NCBI GenBank assembly: GCA_009663005.1
Contig: CM018909.1
Location: 455,528 to 470,527, forward strand
Direction: 5' to 3'
From: Actinidia chinensis
Taxonomy: Eukaryota > Streptophyta > Magnoliopsida > Ericales > Actinidiaceae
DNA length: 15,000 nucleotides
The position numbers and the translations under genes are program-made. The notes beneath the pieces were generated by a model, which was not told where the DNA came from, made no database searches, and saw only the letters and a program-made list of their open reading frames with translations. Shown piece by piece: positions 1 through 7,269 of this stretch (position 1 is the stretch's first letter; every line of letters begins with the position of its first letter).

Positions 1-417
1 CTGAAAGAATCGAGAACCGAACCAACTTGACCTCTACCATGCCCATGGTTTAGTTCTGGGTCTAAAAATTATAGACCCGAATAATTTAATTCGGTTCTCG
101 GGTCTATAATATTTTTTTACTCAGATCCGACCCGACCCAACAAAGAATCGAAATCTATATCCGATCATATAGTAATACAGTTCACACATTGGAGACCTTT
201 GTAGGTTGGATGTTGGTTTGTATTTATTTTAAACAATTACGTAGGAGTTATATTTATTTTTTAGTGTTATCTTTTTTTTTTCCCCTAAAATTTTAAATGA
301 ACTAATGACCCGACCCAATAGAGAAAGAACCGAATCGAACTGATCTCACTCGGGTTAGTTCGGTTATGTTCTTAGTCTGTTACAGAACCGAATCAAACCG
401 ACCCATGCACACCCCTA
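1..417. mobile_element. Partial transposon end, possibly hAT-like
   Basis: The stretch is packed with CCGAACC, CCGACCC and TTCGGTT motifs in both orientations and ends on the right in TGCACACCCCTA (406-417). Read from the other strand this is TAGGGGTGTGCA, which resembles ends seen on many non-autonomous plant DNA transposons, often hAT-like. The left end lies outside the window, so neither the second terminal repeat nor a duplication can be checked. No transposase reading frame is present. The family assignment is inference from the terminus and the subterminal motif density. Confidence 0.4.
70..108. repeat. Inverted repeat (11-bp arms)
   Basis: TATAGACCCGA at 70-80 is the exact reverse complement of TCGGGTCTATA at 98-108. 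A shorter copy, GGGTCTA at 58-64, also pairs with TAGACCC at 72-78. Such subterminal inverted motifs fit the transposon end proposed for 1-417. Confidence 0.8.
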
Positions 418-453
418 CTCATATCAATAAGGGTTTGGCCGCCGGATAGCATA

Positions 454-523
454 GGGGGATAAATTTTAGAGGGGGAATAAGTTTTAGAGGGGGGATAACT
501 TTTGAAGGGGAATAACTTTTAAG
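454..523 (+). repeat. Four tandem 17-18 bp units in the MITE arm
   Basis: Four head-to-tail copies begin at 454, 471, 489 and 507. Each has the form G-run, ATAA, then a T-rich TTTTRRA block, for example GGGGGGATAACTTTTGAA at 489-506. The same ATAACTTTT core recurs near 1080 and, inverted, near 1110 and 1200. They may be subterminal transposase-binding motifs, which is inference. Confidence 0.8.
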
Positions 524-560
<37 letters not shown>

Positions 561-821
561 TGGGGATAAGGAAGAAAAATATGTTAAAAGACCTTTTTGC
601 CCTTATCCTGAAAAATTTCTGAAAATGTTAAAATTAAAACTAAAAGTTTCAAAAATAATATATTATAAAAGTTAACGGGGTGCAACCGTGCACATTTACA
701 TATATATATATTAGTATATATGCACACTTTGAAGCCCTATTTGCGACTCACGTTTTAGAGCACAGAACACGTTCAGAAAACAGAGAGAGAAAGGGGTCTC
801 CGCGAGAGTGCGGCGGCGAGC

Positions 822-938
822 TTCGATTCAGCGCCCGGTTGGATTCGATTCAAGCATCGGAGGGTTCGATTCAGCGCCGAATGGTGCGATTAAAAGGCCC
901 CGTGATGTTTGATTCAGAGGTCCGGATGTTCGATTCAG
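822..938 (+). repeat. 21/22-bp degenerate minisatellite
   Basis: The motif TTCGATTCA or a close variant recurs at 822, 844, 865, 885 (degenerate), 908 and 929, so units are 21 or 22 bp long. It lies in the GC-richer centre of the 431-1239 element. In one forward frame the unit is close to seven codons, giving repeats such as FDSEVRM then FDSGD near 909-940. A short CT run follows at about 956-970. No known protein family was recognised. Confidence 0.75.
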
Positions 939-1075
939 GCGATATACGCAGTATGCCTCTCTCTCTCTCCGATTTATTTTTTTATGTTTTATTTTTTAAT
1001 GATTTTTGGGTTGTTTATTTTTTTGCTGTGGTGGGGATAAGAGGGGTAAAATGGTCCCGAAACATCCCTATCTCG

Positions 1076-1120
1076 CCGGATAACTTTTGGGGAGGGGGAG
1101 GGCTGCCCAAAGTTATCCGG
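1076..1120. repeat. 12-bp perfect inverted repeat
   Basis: CCGGATAACTTT at 1076-1087 pairs exactly with AAAGTTATCCGG at 1109-1120 around a G-rich loop. It reuses the GGATAACTTTT motif of the element's termini, so it may be an internal copy of the terminal region. Confidence 0.8.
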
Positions 1121-1669
1121 GAGCTGGGGGAAAAGGAATAGGGGAAAATTTACAGGAAGACGATCTCCAGCAAACGCTGGATAGAGAAAGGAAAGGGGTA
1201 AAAGTTATCAGGGGCTAGATCCGGTAGCCAAACGGGCGGTAAGGGTTGAGATTTGGAAGTTTTCTTAGATTTCCCTCTAACCATATAAAGTTTGAACATG
1301 TTGGGTAAAATAATTCGGCCCAAACAAAATTTCAAAGAATAATTTCATTGATAAACAATAAACTAAAAAATACATCCTTGAGAAAATTATTCAACCAGTT
1401 GCACATATACAGTAACTGAAATTTACATAAATGAATGTAGAAACTAAATAAAATAAAATTCAAACAAGTTTAGCCAAGTTTTACAATCGCAATATTCTTA
1501 AAAAAAATTCGCTGCCTACTGAGGATTTTATAAGGTTTTGTCGATATCTTTCTTCCAAGATAAAATAGTCGAATCGCATACGTGAAATACTTCCGAAGCA
1601 GCCTTGGCGAATTGATCTTTGTTTGTCTTCCTCTCTCAAAGAACTCAGAAAATATGTTATTTTGTTATC

Positions 1670-1708
<39 letters not shown>

Positions 1709-1717
1709 AACACATCC

Positions 1718-1750
<33 letters not shown>

Positions 1751-1874
1751 ACCTAATTAGGATTTTATGCTTTTTTAAAAATTCTAATTAGGGCTGGTCC
1801 TACTTATTTTATAAGAGGGCAAAATAAGTGTGTCTTATACACACCAACTTTTGGGTATGTATCAATCATTATTC
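1670..1874. mobile_element. Foldback MITE with 10-bp duplication, MULE-like
   Basis: Two arms of about 90 bp are imperfect reverse complements. The left begins AATAGTGATAGGTACACACCC, and the right arm's complement begins AATAATGATTGATACATACCC. Both arms carry an inverted TTTTGCCCTCT block and an inverted CTAATTAG block. The perfect decamer TTTTGTTATC flanks the unit at 1660-1669 and 1875-1884. A 9-11 bp duplication is typical of Mutator-like elements, so a MULE-derived MITE is the favoured class; no transposase is encoded. It lies inside the solo LTR and is therefore younger than it. Confidence 0.8.
1681..1706. repeat. Terminal hairpin of the foldback MITE
   Basis: GTACACACCCA (1681-1691) and TGGGTGTGTAC (1696-1706) form a perfect 11-bp stem around the loop CTTT. 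A weaker version occurs at the right end (about 1837-1862, TATACACACC ... GGGTATGTAT). Each terminus can therefore fold on itself as well as pair with the other. Confidence 0.85.
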
Positions 1875-2118
1875 TTTTGTTATCTCTTCTCCTAACAATA
1901 ATCTCATAATATAAAAGGAGAAAACTAATGACAATTAAATAGAATCAATTCAAAAAAACTTCCAGCCATAAATACCCCATCATTAGGGTGTTTAAGGCTC
2001 TATAATCTCAAGCCATTAAGTATTATTATGGCTACCATTTGGGCTGCTAACAACTCTATTTTTAACTGTTAAATTAAGTCAATTTTATGCTTAATTCACA
2101 CATGTTTTCAACAATCCT

Positions 2119-3180
2119 CCTCATGAATGAACATTTTATGCAAACCGATGTAGACTTGAGCGAGACAATAGATAATTTCTGCATGTGATGGGTAGCTTTT
2201 GGCCTTGACCCTTCCCGTATAAAAGCCTATCGAATTTACCGTCAAACCAGTGGACGAGCCCGTCTTAAATTGTGTTGTCGTCGGTATAAATCGAGACAAT
2301 AGATGTCACATAGAAACTTCTTCTGATGCAGTTCAATTCTCATTGTTGTGTCTATTTTAGCTATAGAACACTCTTTCTAGCTTCATCAAGTATTTTCTTG
2401 AGAATTTAGCCTTCATTAATTCTCAAAGAACTGACCCACTTTATACTCACATAGGTGACTTCGTTTTATAGATATTTCAATTAAAAGTTTATGCTTAACC
2501 TTATCCATAATCATTGTGCATTATAGGAAAGGGGTATCAGTTCTTCTGTCATGACACAACCCAATTTACATGTTTGAGTCCACCCAAGATATTAATATAT
2601 GAGTCATAACCGACCAGTGAGATTACTTACTAAGGCCTACCAATTAACTAAGTTAGAGATTTTCTACCATAAAAAATATTTATATTTAGTTAAAATTTGC
2701 GTAAGTATAGTGGAATAAACAGAAGTGAAGTGCAAAGACATTTTATATACGTAAATAATTTACAACTATGGTTCTGACCACAAGTTCGGCCCAACCGTTT
2801 AACAAAATATTGTTATTCTATTACATACTTGTACTTGACAAAAATGGGAGAATAAGACAAACCTGACGCGATCTGTTTTGTACGACTTGGCTCGTTGCTG
2901 GGTAAGCTTGGCCAATAGATCTCAACTGACGGCTTAGTGCGGTAACGTTCGCTGACACAGCTTGGCTCGTTGCTGGTTTGGTTGGCTCATGCATATGGCC
3001 GCATCGACAATTGCGCATGAGGAATTGACTTGTTTGATGATGTCTCAGTGACATCAGCGAACTAGAAGCTATTGGTACTCTTTTTTTTTTTCCACGCAAA
3101 CTTCTAAATTTTATTTCAGACAGCGCTTGAAATAAAATTAGTTCACCCAACAGATTTATATAGAAGACAAACATTAAATG
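2119..3180. other. Intergenic stretch, no gene recognised
   Basis: No domain, splice structure or long conserved frame was recognised on either strand. GAGACAATAGAT occurs twice (near 2162 and 2292). The part at 2870-3080 is less AT-rich than its surroundings and has an open minus-strand frame (2821-3174) without a recognisable motif. It could belong to the flank of a retroelement, but there is no direct support. Confidence 0.5.
2886..2976 (+). repeat. Exact 16-bp direct repeat, 75 bp apart
   Basis: CTTGGCTCGTTGCTGG occurs at 2886-2901 and again at 2961-2976. The sequence between and after the copies does not continue the repeat, so this is not a clean 75-bp tandem array. Confidence 0.85.
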
Positions 3181-3463
3181 TTAATTGTTACTACATTGTT
3201 TGTCGTTAATTACAATTTTTTTTCGTATTTTTTTATACACAAGTATTCATATAAAAAATACAGTTTTATCTCAGATATCTGAAAATTATAGGTTTACCTT
3301 TATTTTAAAAATTTACAATTTGAACCCGTGGGAAGCTTGTGCGTCTGTTTGTTTTGACCTTGTTAATCAGTTATTATTGAGCAGGAAGACGTCTAGGCAG
3401 GCGTGCGCGACTGACTTGTTGAAAAGCGGTGAGCTTTTTGACGCTGTTGTTTATTGTTGCGAG

Positions 3464-3552
3464 GGTTGGAAGATTTTCCTCAACCGGTTAAAGAAGGTAG
3501 GATATGTCTTTTTCTTGACTTGGACCGGTTGGAGGATTTTTCTCAACTGGTT
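3464..3552 (+). repeat. 26-bp direct repeat pair, 3 transitions
   Basis: The 26-bp blocks at 3464-3489 and 3527-3552 both read GGTTGGARGATTTTYCTCAA followed by CYGGTT. They differ at three positions, all transitions, which suggests an old local duplication decayed by C-to-T type change. Confidence 0.85.
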
Positions 3553-3598
3553 GAGATCACAGTCTTCTACATACTATCGATCCTCACTAAGGACGCTG

Positions 3599-3675
3599 CC
3601 CCTAGAAACCCTGCTATAGGGAGCACAACCCCTAGAACCCCCATTAGGGGGCTCGCCCCTGGACCCCAAGGATAC
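3599..3675 (+). repeat. Three GC-rich tandem units, hairpin-prone
   Basis: Units beginning CCCCTAGAA, CCCCTAGAA and CCCCTGGA start at 3599, 3629 and 3656, spaced 30 and 27 bp. The first two contain inverted CCCT...AGGG and CCCCC...GGGGG pairs. The G+C content contrasts sharply with the AT-rich flanks. GC-rich repeats of this kind are found in some plant copia LTRs. Confidence 0.75.
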
Positions 3676-3794
3676 GTTGAGTATAGTGGGTGTTAGACCA
3701 TTTATGGTGATTATGTTTAGATTATTTATCTATTCATGTTGTTGATATTATAAAGATCTATGCACTAATATGTAATTGATCTTTTTCGAAAAAC

Positions 3795-4082
3795 ATGTCG
3801 ACTAATGCTGTTGAGACGAGCACTTAGAGTCAGAGTCAAACTCCAGTTTCAGGGAAAGCTGCTGCTCCTACACTTGGTTTTCCCTCGATGCCGATGTCTT
3901 ATGTGGGCAAAACTAGTATTTGAAAGCAAAAAAGCCGAACGACATGTTAATTATGATTCTATGCATAGACTAATTGACTTGGATCACATTCCAGCTTTTC
4001 ATATTGATAAAGATCGCAAATGTGAGACTTGTGTTGAGGCGAAATTAACTCGATTTTCATTTTATTCGATTGAAAGAAATAT
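3795..4082 (+). pseudogene. Copia gag-pol fragment: gag start joined to pre-integrase domain
   Basis: The ATG at 3795 opens a frame MSTNAVETST, broken by TAG at 3825-3827 and then continuing SQSQTPVSGKAAAPTLGF to about 3913. This matches the low-complexity Ser/Thr-rich N-terminus of plant copia Gag proteins. From about 3920 the frame shifts and reads a GAG_pre-integrase-type segment containing HVNYDSM, DHIPAFHIDKD and the metal-ligand spacing KCETC, then EAKLTR. In an intact element these regions are separated by most of gag and the protease, so roughly 1 kb or more is missing at the junction near 3913-3920. The match stops near 4082 and integrase catalytic residues are absent. The fragment is nonfunctional. 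Confidence 0.75.
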
Positions 4083-4890
4083 ATCCAAATACGCAATACA
4101 AATAAGTATTTTATTATTTTCATATTGTACAAAATACTATTGTGTATACTTGCATCGATGAGCACAAAGGATCGCAAATCCATCGGAAACGTGAGCAGAG
4201 ACCCCTCGTCTAGACGAATGAGTAAGGTCTGGCCGGCCCGCTCAGACCACTAACAACATTGGGCGAATCCATGACGGTGGAGGTGGAGGTGGTGGGGGAG
4301 GATGGCTTGGGGTGGAGGCGTGTTTGCTTCCCGGGTGTTGATGGGAGCTTCTCAATACACGAATAAAAGTTGTCTTTACGCTCGCATCTACAGTGTCTTT
4401 TTAAAAGTACAAGTTCCGTAACGCATGTGCTGGGTGTGATGAAAAGTTACATGGGTTCGTGATGTGTCTTTGTGCAGCAAAATTCCCAAAAAGTCCTGAT
4501 TTTGACGGTGTCCGCCATGGGAAGCATATTTTGACCTAAACTAGCACAGTTAAAATAACACAGCGAGTATATTTTAGGACCCAAATCATCATTAAAAGCT
4601 TTAGGACTAGGCTGATGAAATCCTCTACCAGACTATAAAAAGGGGTCATGGGATTCGTGATCCATAGAAATATAGGAAATTGGCTCAAAGTAAACCCTTT
4701 TGATTACCAAGGGTTGCACTCTCCTAAGATTGGTTACTGTTTTTCAATGGAGCTTTTGAGCTCTAATGGATGCCTTAATTTCTGAGTTAAATGGCTCTCA
4801 ATAATCTGTGTTTCTAAGCCTATGTATATGGCTCATATGTCTGTGTATAAAGTGTAAAAAAAAAGAGGGGAGAGATGTAGATCAAAGGCA
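4083..4890. other. No gene recognised; GGN-rich patch and small palindrome
   Basis: No coding or RNA gene was identified. TCGTCTAGACGA (4206-4217) is a perfect 12-bp palindrome. Positions 4274-4318 are a purine-rich run of GGTGGAGGTGG type. TTTAGGAC occurs twice in 4570-4612 and a TATA-like CTATAAAAAG lies near 4633. The latter could belong to the U3 part of the LTR relic at 4900-5111, but its left end could not be fixed. Confidence 0.5.
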
Positions 4891-4899
4891 AAGAGAGTG

Positions 4900-5111
4900 C
4901 GAGGGAGGTTGCCACCACCACCACCAGTGTAGAAGAAGAGAGAGTAAATTGTGTAGTTTGAGAGAGAGTGAGACATTTGTAATCTTTAAATATTTTTCTA
5001 ATATTGAAATTGCTGCCACCCAAAAACGTAGACAAGTTGTCGTTGAACTTCGTCAAATATATGCGTCCCTGTTTGTACTGTGTGGTGTTATTTTTTTTTC
5101 CGGGCATAACA
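4900..5111 (+). mobile_element. Diverged copia LTR relic (R/U5 part)
   Basis: AATTGCTGCCACCC at 5008-5021 is shared with both LTRs of the large copia element (6904 and, with one extra C, 11835). What follows, ACGTAGACAAGTTG then TGAACTTCGT, aligns with ACGTAGGCAAACATTG and TGAACTCGT of the 5' LTR. Upstream, TTTGAGAGA and CATTTGTA also match in the same order. The likely 3' end is TTCCGGGCATAACA at 5111. No 5' end or duplication was found, so the copy is truncated or too diverged. It indicates an earlier insertion of the same or a sister family. Confidence 0.6.
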
Positions 5112-5921
5112 AGAAACAACAAATATGTTTTTATGCAAAAGCGTGGATAGATTCATGTACGTTTATTTTGGTGGCAGTGTTTGATAAAAGTGTAGCAACC
5201 TCTGTTATCATGACTCGGGAACGGAGTGAGGGGTGGGGGGGTTAGACAGCTGAACTGTAAGATTTTTAAAATATTCATTTACTAGAATAATAGTAGTGGG
5301 CGTCATTTTTTAGATTAGATAGGTGGACTATCCAGACATTTTTTTAATGTGTAACTAGGTTGTTTGATTGCTTCGGTGGCTCTTCTTCTTCTTCCGTACT
5401 TCAATGAAAGAGGCAGTGTATCCACTTGTATACTTGATTTTTGTCCCATTGGCTCCATTTATATTAACACAGTTGAATCATTCGTTGTATGGAATCATTC
5501 TGCTCAAAGTCGATTTATGAGATCCATATAATTCCTTTGCATTTCTGCTCGTCAAGTTGAAAGTGCACAACGGGATGGGCGTGTTTTATTGGATCCCATA
5601 GGATTGGAGTGGCTCTACTAATGAAGTTATTTGGAATACAAACATGGAGAAATACATGGCTCGTTCATGGTTTTGACATTCGTTCTATCATGGATGCATT
5701 TTATTTTATCCCATATGGGTTGGTTGAAATCAATTTGATACTTCATGCTTCCATGATCATGTTTTTGTTTCTATGTATAGGCTTAGGATTCCCAGCCGTA
5801 ACATCCATTTCTTCATTGAAAAAAGGTACCATTCCGGGGGGGAGTCATTAATGATTTAAACTCATCCGAACATCAATTGTTTGCCATGCATTACGACCTT
5901 TTCATCTTGTTTTTTTTTTGT
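5112..5921 (+). other. Unassigned region with an 80-codon open frame
   Basis: No RNA gene or known domain was recognised. One forward frame, 5609-5851, is open for 80 codons from an ATG and is rich in hydrophobic residues (IPYGLVEINLILHASMIMFL), so it could form a membrane segment if expressed. I see no homology, codon signal or promoter supporting a gene. A possible 3' splice site (TATGTATAG) lies near 5780. A decayed exon of an unrecognised gene is possible. Confidence 0.3.
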
Positions 5922-5963
5922 GGGTGGGGGGTGGGGGGGGGGGTTGGGGTGGGGGGGGGGGGG
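5922..5963 (+). repeat. 42-bp G-only/T tract, quadruplex-capable
   Basis: The run contains five G-tracts of 3 to 13 bases separated only by single or double T, beginning GGGTGGGGGGTGGGG at 5922. It far exceeds the usual four runs of three G required for an intramolecular G-quadruplex. It is preceded by a T-run at 5910-5919. The exact length may be affected by sequencing or assembly slippage. Confidence 0.9.
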
Positions 5964-6615
5964 TCTTATGTGAACAAAACTTTTTTCCTTGGTATTGAAC
6001 CATCGGGCCGTTGGGTGTTTCACTAGTCACCCTAATGCCCTGTCTCACTCCTATTCCCATAGGCCTACCTAGGCGGTGGCCATGGTATTTATTCCCTGTT
6101 GGCATAGAAGGAGGTGACGGGTCTTGATGCTTCCATTTGGGAGGGGATGGATGATTTGCTTTGCGTATTCACTTGATGATCTGTTTGTTTCTTTTGAAGA
6201 AAAAAGAAGCAGCAAACATCAACCTACTTGAAAATTTTCATTGCCAACCATATGCTAGCCAATCAAGTATTTTTCTTTCGTGTTTTATAATACAATTATT
6301 TATTTATAATGAATTGGTCAGAAGATCTGTATCAAAGGATTGCCATTGGGGGTCTCTGATGACTATTTTATGAACATAATATAGTATAGTATAGTGAAAC
6401 AAATCATTGTGCTAATTAATAAACAGACGTCAGCACCACACATCAAACAGTAACATTAGATTTACAACTCCATAGGCTGGTTTCATCAGGCATATTGGAT
6501 GGCTCAAGAATGGGAATATGTTTTAGGATCCGTTTACCAGGTTCAGATAAGAGTTTTGAAATGAATCGTATAGAATGGGAATAAGTTTTATGCGAACTCA
6601 GGAAACATGGATGGA
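5964..6615. other. No gene recognised; flank of the copia insertion
   Basis: No coding gene or RNA was recognised. The stretch contains (ATAGT)3 at 6381-6395 and a 19-bp direct repeat at 6507-6590. GGATCCGTTTACCAGG at 6526-6541 resembles GTTTACC-type ends of Tourist-like MITEs, but no matching second end was found. Confidence 0.45.
6507..6590 (+). repeat. 19-bp direct repeat pair, 1 mismatch
   Basis: AGAATGGGAATATGTTTTA (6507-6525) and AGAATGGGAATAAGTTTTA (6572-6590) differ at one base and are 65 bp apart. GGATCCGTTTACCAGG lies directly after the first copy. The arrangement may be one end of a MITE with repeated subterminal motifs, which is unproven. Confidence 0.8.
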
Positions 6616-6620
6616 TGGAC
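6616..6620. repeat. Left target-site duplication TGGAC
   Basis: TGGAC directly precedes the 5' LTR and is repeated exactly after the 3' LTR at 11948-11952. Five bp is the usual duplication size for copia integrases. This shows that both LTRs belong to one insertion. Confidence 0.9.
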
Positions 6621-7020
6621 TGTTGATATTTTGACTCATTTCTAGAAGACCAGGCCAAAGTCTCAAAATGGTCCTGTTGCCCAAGTCCTCACATTGCGTG
6701 CTGAAGACAATGGCTGCACAATGTTCCTTTAATTTCTGCTGCCCCCCAAGTCTCCTTTGACTTTGCAGAAGATCCCTTTGGCAGGCTATAAAAGAGAGAG
6801 ATGATGAGAGGCTTGATAGAGGACAGAGGTAAAGTGCCAGAGTAGAGAGGTTGAGAGAATTTCTCTCATTTGTATTTGTATTTGTTTTCTATTCAGATAA
6901 TAGAATTGCTGCCACCCCGGGTCCCCCCGCGGTACGTAGGCAAACATTGCTGAACTCGTAAATGTGGTTTGTTGTTTGGTTGTTAGTGTGTGTTTATCAG
7001 AATCGTTATCCGACAAACCA
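6621..7020 (+). repeat. 5' LTR of the copia element
   Basis: It begins TGTTGATATTTTGACTCATT and ends CCGACAAACCA immediately before the primer site. It matches 11566-11947 along its whole length, with numerous indels and substitutions. Conserved landmarks are the TATA box at 6787, GAGAATTTCTCTCATTTGTA before 6900, and AATTGCTGCCACC at 6904. The U5 part has an extra GC-rich stretch (about 6915-6932) that is shorter in the 3' copy. Confidence 0.92.
6787..6794 (+). promoter_or_regulatory. LTR TATA box
   Basis: TATAAAAG lies about 170 bp into the 5' LTR after GGCAGGC. The 3' LTR has TATAAAGA after GGCAGGCTT at the equivalent place (11722). It marks the U3 promoter of the retrotransposon and sits upstream of the conserved GAGAGAATTTCTCTC block, consistent with an R region starting shortly after it. 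Confidence 0.7.
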
Positions 7021-7021
7021 A

Positions 7022-7034
7022 TTGGATCAGAGCC
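7022..7034 (+). other. Primer-binding site (tRNA-iMet type, one base lost)
   Basis: TTGGATCAGAGCC begins two bases after the 5' LTR. The plant copia consensus complementary to the initiator tRNA-Met 3' end is TGGTATCAGAGC; here the T after TGG is missing and the rest matches. The change would weaken primer annealing. Confidence 0.88.
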
Positions 7035-7269
7035 AAAATTGGCATTTGGACCTCTGAAAAGTGGTCGAAAATTGATTTTGATCGCCACCCCCTTGTTCGT
7101 TTTCCAAGACGAAACTCCAGCATCAAACCGCGTCGAAATCGGACTCCGAACGAGCTCACACGAGTGAGTGACAATTATAACTGCAGGCGTTAGTTCGCGT
7201 CTGTTAAAATTGGGAAAGACGACATGTTCATTGGTAAAATAAGTTTTTTAACCATGTGAAGTTTCGTTA

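Larger units (their letters stand above)
431..1239. mobile_element. MITE-like element with cargo, PIF/Harbinger-type ends
   Basis: The left end reads GTTTGGCCGCCGGATAGC just inside 431. The reverse complement of the right end reads GTTTGGCTACCGGATCTAGC just inside 1239, giving imperfect terminal inverted repeats. Both ends continue into GGATAACTTTT-type sequence (454-523 on the left, 1197-1210 on the right). The trinucleotide TAA flanks both sides (428-430 and 1240-1242), which fits the 3-bp TWA duplication of PIF/Harbinger and Tourist elements, but three bases are weak evidence alone. The middle (about 750-960) is more GC-rich and unlike the ends, suggesting captured host sequence as in Pack-type elements. 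The frame at 680-1141 has no recognised domain and I do not call it a gene. Confidence 0.55.
1379..2113 (-). mobile_element. Probable solo LTR, interrupted by a MITE
   Basis: Read on the minus strand the segment starts TGTTGAAAACATG (at 2113) and ends AATTTTCTCA (at 1379), matching the TG...CA rule of LTRs. The pentamer ATCCT lies directly outside both ends (1374-1378 and 2114-2118), as expected for a 5-bp target-site duplication. A TATA-like TATTTATGG lies near 1975 on the minus strand. The segment is 735 bp with the 205-bp foldback element and its duplication inside it, implying about 520 bp originally. No primer site or polyprotein was recognised beside it. The alternative is the 3' LTR of an element extending right, since the minus-strand sequence before the LTR (GAGGAGGAT) is purine-rich like a polypurine tract. 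Confidence 0.55.
3300..3720 (+). mobile_element. LTR/leader-like region of a deleted copia element
   Basis: This segment lies immediately upstream of a copia gag start (3795) on the same strand. It shows LTR-like composition changes: a repeat-rich part (3464-3552) followed by a GC-rich, hairpin-forming part (3599-3675) and then AT-rich leader. Exact LTR ends, a duplication and a primer site were not found; a canonical TGGTATCAGAGC is absent. The assignment therefore rests on position next to the gag fragment. Confidence 0.4.

Noticed and set aside
863..874. GGTTCGATTCA resembles a Pol III B box
   Set aside because: It is one unit of the 21/22-bp minisatellite, the other units carry variants, and no matching A box or tRNA cloverleaf is present.
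680..1141. 153-codon forward open frame
   Set aside because: It runs through a MITE-like element, its C-terminal part is translated terminal repeat and T-rich sequence, and no domain is recognisable.
520..1335. Alternative element bounded by TTTGTTTGG and CCAAACAAA
   Set aside because: Only about nine bases match and no duplication was found; the 431-1239 boundaries explain more of the inverted sequence.
2821..3174. 117-codon minus-strand open frame with CRCGHMH
   Set aside because: The Cys/His cluster does not fit a known zinc-finger spacing and the rest is unrecognised, so it is not called as a gene.
3715..3730. Possible primer-binding site TGGTGATTATG for the 3795 copia remnant
   Set aside because: Too few bases match the iMet consensus to support it.
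4808..5245. 145-codon forward open frame
   Set aside because: It spans the R/U5 part of an LTR relic and shows no protein homology.
5902..6105. Minus-strand frame ending in poly-proline
   Set aside because: The proline run is simply the reverse translation of the G tract at 5922-5963, and the remainder has no recognised domain.
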